Shown here in pieces: positions 8,596-18,160 of a stretch of 64,000 bases of DNA. Position 1 is the stretch's first letter. The number at the start of each line of letters is the position of its first letter. The notes under the pieces were generated by a model. It ran no database searches. It saw only the letters and a program-made list of their open reading frames with translations, and had not been told where the DNA came from. A program made the translations under genes and the position numbers. This DNA comes from Actinoplanes siamensis (lineage in GTDB: Bacteria > Actinomycetota > Actinomycetes > Mycobacteriales > Micromonosporaceae): assembly GCF_016862395.1 (NCBI RefSeq), contig NZ_BOMW01000026.1, forward strand, positions 116,935 through 180,934. Direction: 5' to 3'.

Positions 8596-8820
8596 GCGTT
8601 GCCTCCGTCCCGTCGCGTTGGCCTGTGCTCCCGAGAGTCAGCCACCCGGGCGCGTTTTGGAACACGGTACGCGCCTTGGTCACTCAATGGGGGTAAGCCA
8701 CGCCGTCAAACAATCTGACCAGCCAAGATGATCTTCACGATGTGTAGTCGGTACGTACCCGCTCCTTCGTAGGGACTATGCCTGCCTGATCGCTTCGCGC
8801 CAAGTCCGGCGACGGATTGC

Positions 8821-9939
<1,119 letters not shown>

Positions 9940-9981
9940 GAATTTGCCTCGGTTTTCCGCCGCGGATTGGCTGGGCCACGG

Positions 9982-11088
9982 TCACACATTATGCGTGAGT
10001 TGGGACCAGCCCTCGACCTCCGAGGGCTTGCGCGGCTCCGGCCCCAGGTAGCGCAGGCTCGGGCGGAGGATCCGGCCGAGCCGTTTCTGCTCCAGGATGT
10101 GCGCGCTCCAGCCGGCCACCCGGGCGCAGGTGAACATCGAGGTGAACATGTGTGCCGGCACCTCGGCGAAGTCGAGCACCACAGCTGACCAGAACTCCAC
10201 GTTCGTCCACAGCTCCCGGCCCGGTTTGCGCTCGCGCAACTCGGCCAGCGCGGCGGTCTCCAGGGCGGCGGCCACCTCGTACCGCGGGGCGGCCAGCTCC
10301 TTGGCGATCCGGCGCAGCACCCGGGCCCGCGGGTCCTCGGCGCGGTAGACCCGGTGACCGAAACCCATCAGCCGCTCGCCGCGGTCCAGGACGTCCTTCA
10401 CGTACCCCTCGGCGTCGCCGCTGCGCTCGACCGCCTCCAGCATGTGCAGCACCCGGGTGGGCGCGCCGCCGTGCAGCGGGCCGGAGAGCGCGCCGATGCC
10501 GGAGGAGATGCAGGCCGCCGCGTCGGCGCCGGTGGAGGCGACGATGCGGGCGGCGAAGGTGGAGGCGTTCAGCCCGTGCTCGGCGGCCGAGATGAAATAG
10601 GCGTCGACGGCCTTGACGTGCCGCGGGTCTGGTTCGCCGCGCCACCGGCGCATGAACCGCTCCACGATGGTCTCGGCCTTGTCGATGTCCTTCTGCGGGA
10701 CGGCCGGCAGGCCCAGCCCGCGGGCCGCCTGGGCGACGAAGGAGAGCGCCGTCACGGAGACCCGGGCGAGGTCCTTGCGGGCCTGCTCGTCCGTGATGTC
10801 GAGCAGCTGGGAGAGCCCCCAGTACGGCGCCAGCATGGCGACCGCGGACTGCACGTCGACCCGGATGTCACCGGAGTGCACCGGCACCGGGAACGGCTCG
10901 GCCGGGGGCAGACCCGGGCCGAATCGCCCGTCCACCAGCAGGCCCCACACGTTGCCGAAGGAGACCTGGCCGATCAGGTCCTCGATGTCGACGCCGCGGT
11001 ACCGCAGAGCGCCCCCGTCCCGGTCGGGCTCGGCGATCTCGGTCTCGAACGCGGTGACGCCCTCGAGCCCCGGCTTGAAGTCGGACAC
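9982..11088 (-). CDS. Citrate synthase (type 2 branch)
   Basis: A 368-residue citrate synthase condensing acetyl-CoA and oxaloacetate. The two catalytic histidine regions are seen in GPLHGGAPTRVLHML and MGFGHRVYRAEDPRA. In the third catalytic region, where the family usually has Asp (NVDFY-type motif), this protein reads NVEFWSAVVLDFAEVP with Glu; from memory some Streptomyces citrate synthase 2 proteins have the same. GTG 11088 (VSDFKPGLEGV) is chosen because AGGGAG precedes it and the protein starts there as in relatives; upstream in-frame ATGs at 11127 and 11187 would add non-conserved residues. It is divergent from pdxH. Confidence 0.92.
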   Translation of the reverse strand: MSDFKPGLEGVTAFETEIAEPDRDGGALRYRGVDIEDLIGQVSFGNVWGLLVDGRFGPGLPPAEPFPVPVHSGDIRVDVQSAVAMLAPYWGLSQLLDITDEQARKDLARVSVTALSFVAQAARGLGLPAVPQKDIDKAETIVERFMRRWRGEPDPRHVKAVDAYFISAAEHGLNASTFAARIVASTGADAAACISSGIGALSGPLHGGAPTRVLHMLEAVERSGDAEGYVKDVLDRGERLMGFGHRVYRAEDPRARVLRRIAKELAAPRYEVAAALETAALAELRERKPGRELWTNVEFWSAVVLDFAEVPAHMFTSMFTCARVAGWSAHILEQKRLGRILRPSLRYLGPEPRKPSEVEGWSQLTHNV

Positions 11089-11253
11089 GGCACTCCCTGA
11101 AGACGTGAGCTGCGGTGGGTGATTCATCTTGCCCGCCGAGTAACCGCATGGTCGACCCGTGGACATTGTGCTCTCGATGACACCCATCCTGGTTCAACTG
11201 ACACCGGGCGGTCGCGGACTTAACGTCGTTGCAGCCGAAAGGAAGTACCTCCG

Positions 11254-11907
11254 ATGCCATCCGATCCGCCGTCCCCCGCGGGGATGCGCCGTGACTACAC
11301 CGAGCACGGGCCGTTGCTGGAGAGCTCGCTGGCGGAGCACTGGACCGCCCAGTTCGCGGCCTGGTTCGCCGAGGCGACCGCGTTCGGGCTGCCCGAGCCG
11401 AACGCGATGATCGTGGCGACGGCGGACGCGGCAGGGCGTCCCTCCGCGCGCACGGTGCTGCTCAAGGGGTACGACGCGGCCGGTTTCGTGTTCTTCACCA
11501 ACTACGGGTCGCGCAAGGGGAGCGAGGCGGCCGAGAACCCGTACGCCAGTCTGGTCTTTCCCTGGTTCGCGATCCAGCGGCAGGTGATCGTCTCCGGGCG
11601 GGTGGAACGCGTCTCCCGCGCGGAGACCGAGGCCTACTTCGCCTCCCGGCCGCGCGGCTCCCAGCTCGGCGCGTGGGCCAGCCCGCAGTCGCGGGTGCTG
11701 CCCGGCCGGGAGGCGGTCGACGCCGGCTTGGCCGCCGCGCTGGAGCGGTTCGGCGACGGGCCGGTGCCGGCGCCGCCGTACTGGGGCGGGCTGCGGGTGG
11801 TCCCGGAGACCGTGGAGTTCTGGCAGGGCCGCAGCAATCGGCTGCACGACCGGCTGCGCTACCGCCGGTCCGACGCCGGCTGGATCGTGGAGAGGCTCGC
11901 CCCGTGA
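11254..11907 (+). CDS. pdxH: Pyridoxamine 5'-phosphate oxidase
   Basis: A 217-residue FMN enzyme that oxidises pyridoxamine or pyridoxine 5'-phosphate to pyridoxal phosphate. The N-terminus (MRRDYTEHGPLLES) and the FMN-binding segments RTVLLKGYDAAGFVFFTNYGSRKG are typical. The family signature near the C-terminus is intact: VEFWQGRSNRLHDRLRYRR. GAAAGGAAG precedes the ATG. It is divergent from citrate synthase; PLP made here would serve SerC, coded just beyond. The next gene overlaps its stop by four bases (GTGA), so the two are translationally coupled. Confidence 0.95.
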   Translation: MPSDPPSPAGMRRDYTEHGPLLESSLAEHWTAQFAAWFAEATAFGLPEPNAMIVATADAAGRPSARTVLLKGYDAAGFVFFTNYGSRKGSEAAENPYASLVFPWFAIQRQVIVSGRVERVSRAETEAYFASRPRGSQLGAWASPQSRVLPGREAVDAGLAAALERFGDGPVPAPPYWGGLRVVPETVEFWQGRSNRLHDRLRYRRSDAGWIVERLAP

Positions 11908-13196
11908 GCGTGGCCGGCGTCGACAAGAAGAAGTCCTGGATGATCGACACCGCCCCGTTGCGGCTGGTGACGTTCCGCCGGATGTGGATCGGTAACGGCG
12001 CGTCCTTCTTCGGCTTCCAGTTCACCTCGGTGGCCGTGCCGGTGCAGATGTTCGCCGTGACGCACTCGCCGTTCTGGGTCGGCCTGCTCGGCGTGGCCGG
12101 TCTGGTCCCGCTGCTGATCTTCGGGCTCTGGGGCGGCGCGGTGGCCGACGTGGTGGACCGCCGCCGGTTGCTGTTGTCCAGCTCGGCACTCACCTGGGTG
12201 GTCACCCTGGGCCTGCTGGCGCAGGCGATTGCGGGGGTACGAAGCCCGCACCTGCTCCTCGTGCTGACCGCGGTCCAGTCGATCGGCTTCGCGATCAGCT
12301 CCCCGGCGCGTCAGTCGATCATCCCGCGGATCGTGCCGGCCGATCTGGTGCCGTCGGCGAACACGCTGAACTACACGACCACCACGGCCGGCGGTGTGCT
12401 CGGCCCGCTGGCGGCCGGCCTGATCATGGGAGTCTGGTCCACCGGCACCGGCGTCTCGGTGGCCTACGCGGTGGACGCGCTGCTGTTCACCGTGACGTTC
12501 TGGGCCACCTGGCGGCTGCCGCCCATCCCGCCGACGGAGCCGGACGAGTCCGGCGAGAAGCCGACTGCCGGCCTGCGCGGCATCGCGGCCGGGCTCAGGT
12601 TCCTGGTCACCCAGCCGGTGCTGCTGCTCTCCTTCGGCATCGACCTGATCGCCATGGTGTTCGCCATGCCGCGGGCGCTGTTCCCGGCGGTGGCCGAGGA
12701 CCGCTTCGGCGGCGGGTCAGCGGTCGGCTGGCTGTTCAGCGCGATCGCGATCGGCTCGGTGCTCGGCGGCCTCACCTCGGGCTGGATCGGCCGGGTCCGC
12801 CGGCAGGGCATCGCGCTGGTCGCGGCGGTGGTCGGCTGGGGCGTGGCGATCGCCCTGTCCGGTCTGGCCCACCAGCTCTGGCTGATGATCGTGCTGCTCG
12901 CGGTGGCCGGCGCGGCGGACCTGGTGAGCGCGGTGTACCGGCAGACGATCATGCAGACGTTCGCCCCGGACCGGCTGCGTGGCCGCCTGCAGGGGGTGTT
13001 CACCGTGGTGGTGGCCGGCGGTCCCCGACTGGGTGATCTGCGGGCCGGCGCCACCGCCGAGTGGACCGGCGTCGGCCCGTCCTGGGTCGGCGGCGGGATC
13101 CTGGCCGCGGCGCTGGCCGTGGTGCTGGCGGTCGCCTTCCCCGCCCTGACCCGGTACCGGCCTGTCCCGGAACCGGTGGCGGAGGCCGAACGATAG
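11904..13196 (+). CDS. MFS transporter (EntS-like)
   Basis: A 430-residue major facilitator protein starting VSVAGVDKKKSWMIDTAPLRLVTFRRMW at a GTG overlapping the pdxH stop. Helix 1 (WIGNGASFFGFQFTSVAVPVQMFAV) and the loop LWGGAVADVVDRRRLLLSS identify the MFS_3/EntS branch, related to the exporter at 4634. Twelve helices can be traced. Coupling to pdxH is by position only; a role in vitamin B6 transport would be speculation. Its TAG stop lies inside the probable -10 element of the next gene. Confidence 0.85.
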   Translation: MSVAGVDKKKSWMIDTAPLRLVTFRRMWIGNGASFFGFQFTSVAVPVQMFAVTHSPFWVGLLGVAGLVPLLIFGLWGGAVADVVDRRRLLLSSSALTWVVTLGLLAQAIAGVRSPHLLLVLTAVQSIGFAISSPARQSIIPRIVPADLVPSANTLNYTTTTAGGVLGPLAAGLIMGVWSTGTGVSVAYAVDALLFTVTFWATWRLPPIPPTEPDESGEKPTAGLRGIAAGLRFLVTQPVLLLSFGIDLIAMVFAMPRALFPAVAEDRFGGGSAVGWLFSAIAIGSVLGGLTSGWIGRVRRQGIALVAAVVGWGVAIALSGLAHQLWLMIVLLAVAGAADLVSAVYRQTIMQTFAPDRLRGRLQGVFTVVVAGGPRLGDLRAGATAEWTGVGPSWVGGGILAAALAVVLAVAFPALTRYRPVPEPVAEAER

Positions 13197-13206
13197 TGTC
13201 GCGGGT

Positions 13207-14124
13207 ATGACAGACACAGCCGCGAAATCCGGGGTTCAGTGGTCCATCGAGGCGGACGGCCGCCGTGCCGTCCTCACCGAGGTCGGTGGCACGCTGCGCA
13301 GCTTCTCGTCCGGCGGCGTCGAGCTGCTCGACGGCTTCGGGCCGGACGAGATCTCCCCGGGTTCCGCCGGCCAGATCCTCGCCCCGTGGCCGAACCGGAT
13401 CCGGGACGGCAAGTACACGTTCCAGGACCAGGAGTACCAGCTGGCGCTCTCCGAGCCGGCCCGGCACAACGCCATCCACGGGCTGGTCAACTGGTCGCGC
13501 TGGCGGGCCACCGAGCACACCGCCTCGGCGGTGACCCTGGAGTACGACCTTCCGCCGCAGGTCGGCTACCCGTGGGCGCTCACCCTGCGCACCCGCTGGT
13601 CGGTCTCCGCCGAGGGGCTGCGCGGCGTGCAGGAGGTCGTCAACACCAGCGACGCGGACGCCCCGTGGGGCTACTCCGTGCACCCGTACCTGCGCCTGCC
13701 GGGCGTCTCGGTGGACGACACCGTGCTGCAGGTGCCGGCGAGGACCCGACTGCTGGCCGACCATCGGTTGCTGCCGCTGGGCGCCCAGAAGGTGGCCGGC
13801 ACCGACTACGACTACGCCGAGCCCCGCCGGCTCGGCACCGCGGTCCTGGACACCACGTTCGGCGACATCGACTTCGGCCCGGACGGGCTGACCGAGGTGG
13901 TGCTCGCCGACCCGGACTCGGACGCGCGGATCACCGTCTGGGCCGACGACAAGTTCAAGTACTGGCAGGTCTTCTCCGGCGACACGTTGCACGGCGAGCG
14001 GCACCGCCGGTCGATCGCGGTCGAGCCGATGACCTGCCCGCCGGACGCGTTCCGTTCCGGCCGTGACCTGATCGTGCTGGCCCCGGGCGAGACCTGGACC
14101 ACCGCGTGGGGGATCCGCGCCTGA
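13207..14124 (+). CDS. Aldose 1-epimerase family protein
   Basis: A 305-residue beta-sandwich enzyme of the galactose mutarotase type, converting alpha and beta anomers of a hexose. Conserved histidines are seen in HNAIHGLVNWSRW and WGYSVHPYLRLPG, and the probable catalytic glutamate in AVEPMTCPPDAF. Length fits the subfamily. ATG 13207 lies seven bases after TAGTGT (13194-13199) with no ribosome site, so the mRNA is probably leaderless; the TAG in that hexamer is the stop of the MFS gene. The next gene overlaps its stop (TGATG). Confidence 0.88.
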   Translation: MTDTAAKSGVQWSIEADGRRAVLTEVGGTLRSFSSGGVELLDGFGPDEISPGSAGQILAPWPNRIRDGKYTFQDQEYQLALSEPARHNAIHGLVNWSRWRATEHTASAVTLEYDLPPQVGYPWALTLRTRWSVSAEGLRGVQEVVNTSDADAPWGYSVHPYLRLPGVSVDDTVLQVPARTRLLADHRLLPLGAQKVAGTDYDYAEPRRLGTAVLDTTFGDIDFGPDGLTEVVLADPDSDARITVWADDKFKYWQVFSGDTLHGERHRRSIAVEPMTCPPDAFRSGRDLIVLAPGETWTTAWGIRA

Positions 14125-14741
14125 TGGAGTTCGACGAGGTGATCCGCCGGCGCCGGATGGTCCGGGGGTACGACCCCACACGCCCGGTGCCGCCGGAGCT
14201 CGTCGACAAGATCGTCCGGCACGGGCTGCGCGCGCCGTCGGCGGGTTTTTCGCAGGGCTGGAGCTTCCTGGTGCTGACCGCCCCGGAGGACCGCGAGCTG
14301 TTCTGGTCGGTGACCGCCTCCGCCCGGGGGGACGCCGGCGGATGGCTGCGGCGGATGAGCACCGCCCCGCTGATCGTCGTCGCGTTCTCCAACAAATCGG
14401 TCTACCTGGACCGGTACGCCCAGCCGGACAAGGGCTGGACGGATCGGGACGAGGCGCGCTGGCCGGTGCCGTACTGGGACGTCGATACCGGTTTCGCCGC
14501 GCTGCTGATGCACCTCACCGCGGTCAACGAGGGGCTCGCGTCGTGCTTCATCGGGCTGCCCGCCGACCGGGTGCCGGACGTCAAGGCGGCTTTCGGGGTA
14601 CCCGGGGAGTTCAGCCCGGTCGGTGCTCTCACCGTCGGCTATCGGGGAACCGACAAGAGGTCACCGTCACTCAAGCGCGGTCACCGTCCGGTGGACGACG
14701 TGGTGCATCATGGCCGGTGGGCTTCGGCCGTCCAGGGCTGA
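14124..14741 (+). CDS. Nitroreductase family protein
   Basis: A 205-residue FMN-dependent reductase. It starts MEFDEVIRRRRMVRGYDPTRPVPPELVDKI, the standard opening of the family with the RRRMVR phosphate-binding segment, then HGLRAPSAGFSQGWSFLVL, and near the end FIGLPADRVPDVKAAFGVPGEFSPVGALTVGYRG. The physiological substrate is unknown. ATG 14124 is chosen because it overlaps the epimerase stop by one base, implying coupling; an upstream in-frame start would extend into that gene without conserved sequence. Confidence 0.88.
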   Translation: MEFDEVIRRRRMVRGYDPTRPVPPELVDKIVRHGLRAPSAGFSQGWSFLVLTAPEDRELFWSVTASARGDAGGWLRRMSTAPLIVVAFSNKSVYLDRYAQPDKGWTDRDEARWPVPYWDVDTGFAALLMHLTAVNEGLASCFIGLPADRVPDVKAAFGVPGEFSPVGALTVGYRGTDKRSPSLKRGHRPVDDVVHHGRWASAVQG

Positions 14742-14800
14742 TCGGCCCGCGGCTACGCTGGCATACCGAGGGACGTCGTGCAGGGAAAGGGGCAGCCGCC

Positions 14801-15097
14801 GTGATCTTCAAAGCGGTCCGGGACGGAGCCCCGTACCCTGATCATCACACCACGCTGAAAGCGTGGGCGGAGATCCCGCCGCGGCCCATCCGGCTCGCCG
14901 ATCTGATCACCACGAAACGCGAGCTGGCGCTGGACAAGCTGCTCGCCGAGGACTCGACCTTCTACGGTGATCTCTTTCCGCACGTCGTGGAGTACCAGGG
15001 CGCCCTCTATCTGGAGGACGGCCTGCACCGCGCGTTGCGCGCCGCCCTCCAGCAGCGCAATCAGATTCACGCCCGCGTATTGGTCGTAGAGGGCTGA
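14801..15097 (+). CDS. Small conserved ParB-like protein
   Basis: A 98-residue protein, VIFKAVRDGAPYPDHHTTLKAWAEIPPRPIRLADLITTKRELALDKLLAEDSTFYGDLFPHVVEYQGALYLEDGLHRALRAALQQRNQIHARVLVVEG when read in pieces. The DGLHRALRAAL motif recalls the GxHR box of ParB/sulfiredoxin-like domains. I remember near-identical short proteins across Streptomyces and relatives, all of unknown role. GTG 14801 follows GGGAAAGGGG. It stands between nitroreductase and acyl-CoA dehydrogenase genes on the same strand. Confidence 0.75.
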   Translation: MIFKAVRDGAPYPDHHTTLKAWAEIPPRPIRLADLITTKRELALDKLLAEDSTFYGDLFPHVVEYQGALYLEDGLHRALRAALQQRNQIHARVLVVEG

Positions 15098-15119
15098 CAA
15101 CTCCGTTAATTTGACATGC

Positions 15120-16295
15120 ATGGTTGTTCGACCGCTTGACCTGCTGGATCTTGACGACCTACTGAGTGATGACGAGCGCGCCGCGCGCGCTCTCGCCCGC
15201 CGGGTGGCGGACGATCATGTTCGCCCGGACGTGGCCGGCTGGTACGAGAACGGCGATCCGCCGATCCGGGATCTCGCCGTCGAACTGGGCAAGGCCGGCC
15301 TGTTCGGCATGCATCTGACCGGATTCGGCCTGTCCGGCGTCTCCACCGTCGCCTACGGCCTGGCCTGCATGGAGTTGGAGGCGGCCGACTCCGGCGTCCG
15401 GTCGTTGGTCTCGGTGCAGGGCTCCCTGGTGATGTACGCGATCTGGCGGTACGGCTCGGACGAGCAGAGGGACCGCTGGCTGCCCGCGCTGGCGGCCGGC
15501 CGATCCATCGGATGTTTCGGCTTGGCCGAGCCGGACCACGGCTCCGACCCCACCGGGATGTCCACCCGGGCCCGCCGGGACGGCGACGACTGGGTGCTCG
15601 ACGGGGTCAAGACCTGGATCCTGAACGCGCCGATCGCCGACGTCGCGGTGATCTGGGCCCGCGCCGAGAAGGGCGTGGCCGGTTTCGCGGTGCCGACCGA
15701 CACGCCCGGGTTCTCCGCCCGCGAATTCCGGCACAACATGTCACTGCGCGCCTCGGCCGTCGGGGAACTGGTGCTGGACGGGGTGCGGCTGCCGGAGAGC
15801 GCCCGGCTGCCCGGCGCGCGCAGCCTGATGGCGCCGCTCTCCTGCCTGACCGAGGCCCGGCTGAGCATCGTCTTCGGGGTGCTCGGCGCGGCCCGGGACT
15901 GCCTGGACGCGACGCTCGACTATGCCGCCGGGCGCGAGCAGTTCGGCCGGCCGATCAGCGGGTTCCAGCTGACCCAGGCCAAGCTCGCCGACATGGCGGT
16001 GGAACTGCAGAAGGGTTTCCTGCTGGCGTTGCACCTCGGCCGGATGCGGGACGCCGGGGGCGCGCCGCTGCGGCCGGAGCAGGTGAGTGTCGGGAAGCTG
16101 AACAACGTACGGGAGTCCATAAAGATCGCCCGGCAGTGCCGGACGATCCTCGGCGGGAACGGGATCCGAGGTGAGCTTCCGGTGATGCGGCACGCCAGCA
16201 ATCTGGAGAGCGTGCTGACGTACGAGGGGACGTCGGAGATCCACCAGTTGTCGATCGGCCAGAAATTGACCGGATTGAACGCTTTTTCGCGCTAG
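15120..16295 (+). CDS. Acyl-CoA dehydrogenase (glutaryl-CoA dehydrogenase-like)
   Basis: A 391-residue FAD enzyme oxidising an acyl-CoA at the alpha-beta bond. The signatures FGLAEPDHGSDPTGM (FAD-binding) and RQCRTILGGNGIRGE are present, and the catalytic base is the Glu in VLTYEGTSEIHQLSIGQ near the C-terminus. The EPDHGSDP form and NLESVLTYEGT resemble glutaryl-CoA dehydrogenases, which also decarboxylate, so that substrate is a fair guess only. ATG 15120 is chosen; an in-frame TTG lies at 15111. No other beta-oxidation gene is adjacent. Confidence 0.88.
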   Translation: MVVRPLDLLDLDDLLSDDERAARALARRVADDHVRPDVAGWYENGDPPIRDLAVELGKAGLFGMHLTGFGLSGVSTVAYGLACMELEAADSGVRSLVSVQGSLVMYAIWRYGSDEQRDRWLPALAAGRSIGCFGLAEPDHGSDPTGMSTRARRDGDDWVLDGVKTWILNAPIADVAVIWARAEKGVAGFAVPTDTPGFSAREFRHNMSLRASAVGELVLDGVRLPESARLPGARSLMAPLSCLTEARLSIVFGVLGAARDCLDATLDYAAGREQFGRPISGFQLTQAKLADMAVELQKGFLLALHLGRMRDAGGAPLRPEQVSVGKLNNVRESIKIARQCRTILGGNGIRGELPVMRHASNLESVLTYEGTSEIHQLSIGQKLTGLNAFSR

Positions 16296-16403
16296 GGCCG
16301 GACTCGCGGATCGCGCGAGTGCGGGACGGGCCGTGAGCGTCGGAGGTCATGTCTCCGGGGTCTCGGCATGCGAATTGTCGTACCCCCTCCGTACCGTTGA
16401 GGC

Positions 16404-17150
16404 ATGGCCCACACACCGGAAGTCGACGAGCCGACGACGAAGGAGTATTCGGCTGTGCCCCAGGAGGCGGAGCCGGTCGCCCCGGCCACTCCGCCGGAGC
16501 GCGGGCCGAGCTTCTTCGCCCGGCTGCTGATCTTCGTCGGCTTCGTCTTCGCCCTGATCGTCGCGTCCTGTTTCGGGCTGCGCGCGATGAACGTGCTGCC
16601 CTCCTTCGACAACCCGTTCTCCGATCAGACCGTCGACCGCAGCCAGCCCGTGCTCCTGCAGTCCATGCGCGATCTGCATCGTTACGTCGCCGCCGACGGC
16701 ACCTTCCAGGTGATCGTCGACCTGCAGCAGAACAAGGAGAACATTCCGGACTTCCTGGTGAACCGGCGGATCCTGTTCGTCGGCTCGGGCACAGTGGAGA
16801 CCTACGTCGACTTCGGCGCGCTCAGCGGCGACGCGCTCAAGGTCGACAACGAGAAGAAGACGATCGAGCTCGTGCTGCCACCGCCGCAGCAGTCGCAGGC
16901 CGCTCTCGACATGTCCAAGAGCTACGTCGTCGAGGAGAATCGCGGGTTGCTGACCAGCATCGGTGACGCGTTCCGCAGCGACACCGACAAACAGCAGCGG
17001 GTGTACGAGACGGCCCAGCAGAAGATCACGGAAGCGGCCAAGTCCAGCGGCCTGGACCAGCGGGCCCAGCAGAACACCCAGATGATGCTGGAGAGTTTGT
17101 TCGCCCGGCTGGGTTACACCTCGGTCAAGGTCAGCTTCACCAGTCCGTGA
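16404..17150 (+). CDS. DUF4230 membrane-anchored protein
   Basis: A 248-residue protein with an acidic cytoplasmic N-terminus of about 35 residues, one membrane helix (FFARLLIFVGFVFALIVASCFG) and an extracellular domain. The segment LLQSMRDLHRYVAADGTFQVIVDLQ and the later YVDFGALSGDALKV match DUF4230, a family of unknown function. A helical C-terminal region (RVYETAQQKITEAAKSSGL) could form coiled coil. ATG 16404 lies six bases after TACCGT (16392-16397), so translation is probably leaderless. An 800-base gene-poor stretch follows. Confidence 0.82.
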   Translation: MAHTPEVDEPTTKEYSAVPQEAEPVAPATPPERGPSFFARLLIFVGFVFALIVASCFGLRAMNVLPSFDNPFSDQTVDRSQPVLLQSMRDLHRYVAADGTFQVIVDLQQNKENIPDFLVNRRILFVGSGTVETYVDFGALSGDALKVDNEKKTIELVLPPPQQSQAALDMSKSYVVEENRGLLTSIGDAFRSDTDKQQRVYETAQQKITEAAKSSGLDQRAQQNTQMMLESLFARLGYTSVKVSFTSP

Positions 17151-17253
17151 GTGAGATCCTCCGCCGCCGGCTCGCCTCAGGTGTCGCCGGCGGCGGAGGC
17201 CGGCCGCCCCCCAAGCGCGAGAGCTCCCGTGCCGGGTAGGGGACTTCGTGGCC

Positions 17254-17363
17254 TGCGGGGGTGTGGCGGGGTGTCGTGCTTGCTCGTGGTGTGGCAGCGG
17301 CGTGCGGGAGTGTGGCGGGTCTTCGTGCATGGCTGCGGTGTGGCAGCGGCCTGCGGAGCGTGG
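17254..17363. repeat. 49-bp tandem repeat
   Basis: Two copies of exactly 49 bases (17254-17302 and 17303-17351), differing at about ten positions and sharing TGTGGCGG and GGTGTGGCAGCGGC in register, plus a partial third copy to about 17363. Confidence 0.75.
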
Positions 17364-17521
17364 CCCCGGAGACAAGTGACGCCGCCGCCCCCGGGGGGGT
17401 AGGGCGGCGGCGTCGGGAACCGCGACCCGGTGGCGGCCGGGGCACGATTCACGTTCTTGGCGCGGTGGGCGGTGTTGCCGTCCGCCGCGGGTTCCTCCTC
17501 AGGGCCGGCGGTCGTAGCGCT

Positions 17522-17597
17522 TTCCTGGAGCGGCCTCTTCCCGGAGTAAGCGTCTGCTCCCGAGGCAAGCGTCTCTTTCCCGGAGCGAGCGTCGCCC
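17522..17597. repeat. Degenerate 17-20 bp repeats
   Basis: Copies beginning TCCCGGAGTAAGCGTC (17539), TCCCGAGGCAAGCGTC (17558) and TCCCGGAGCGAGCGTC (17578), with a weaker one at 17522. Spacing is 19-20 bases between the three good copies. Confidence 0.65.
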
Positions 17598-17780
17598 GCG
17601 CCGGTCGGCGATGAGGTCCCGGCCGGGATTGCCAGCCCGGCTTCCGCCCGGCCGGGAGTTCTTGGGTGGTCCCCGCGATAGGTCCGTTGTGCGGCATCCA
17701 ATCGCGGTCTGCGGCTGCTTGTCTGATATGTGCCCACTAGCCCGGCAGAGTATTCATGGAATCTCGATGTCCGCTGCTGC

Positions 17781-17929
17781 GTGGCTGGGCCTCGGGTGTG
17801 GCTGGGCCTCGGGTCTGGCTGGGCTTCGAGCGTGTTCCGAGCGCGTGGCTGGGCTCTGCGGGTGGCTCGGCCTCGGGTGTGGCTGGGCTCCGAGCGTCAC
17901 TGGGCTCCGAGCGTGGCCGCACTCTGGTC
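17781..17929. repeat. 17-bp minisatellite, nine units
   Basis: Units based on GTGGCTGGGCCTCGGGT start at 17781, 17798, 17815, 17832, 17845, 17862, 17879, 17896 and 17913. Every step is 17 bases except one of 13. The units are diverged from each other, most at the 3' half (CCTCGG, CTCCGA, CTTCGA). Confidence 0.85.
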
Positions 17930-17956
17930 GGGCCGGCCCCGGGAGGGCCGGCGGGG

Positions 17957-18160
17957 TCACTCGTTGGGCATCAGGGCCCAGAGGACCAGGTAGGCGATGA
18001 ACTGCGGGCCGGGGAGCAGGCACGACAGGACGAAGGCCAGACGGACCACGCCGGTGGAGAAGCCGAAACGGCGGGCCAGACCCGCGCAGACGCCGGCGAT
18101 CATGCGGTTGTCGCGGGGGCGGGCGAGAGAATACGACTTGAGGGGGCGGGTCACGATCAT
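17957..18160 (-). CDS. PspC domain protein
   Basis: A 67-residue membrane protein. MIVTRPLKSYSLARPRDNRMIAGVCAGLARRFGFSTGVVRLAFVLS followed by LLPGPQFIAYLVLWALMPNE is the classic PspC domain with its NRMIAGVCAGLA motif and two hydrophobic segments. In other bacteria PspC senses or relays envelope stress at the membrane. The ATG at 18160 has AAGGAG at ideal spacing and is preferred to an upstream in-frame ATG at 18238. It stands alone beside the repeat block, and no PspA gene is visible. Confidence 0.88.
   Translation of the reverse strand: MIVTRPLKSYSLARPRDNRMIAGVCAGLARRFGFSTGVVRLAFVLSCLLPGPQFIAYLVLWALMPNE

Larger units (their letters stand above)
17151..17956. other. Gene-poor 800-base spacer rich in repeats
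   Basis: No reading frame here has a believable start, codon pattern or recognisable domain; long open frames on both strands are products of the base composition. Instead the stretch contains three separate tandem-repeat blocks with periods of 49, about 19-20 and 17 bases, listed separately. Confidence 0.7.

Noticed and set aside
17177..17737. 186-codon open frame on the minus strand in the repeat region
   Set aside because: It runs through three tandem-repeat blocks, has no ribosome site and no protein-like pattern.
17781..17929. Repeat array as a possible CRISPR
   Set aside because: Units are 17 bases, directly abutting and without spacers; no cas genes.
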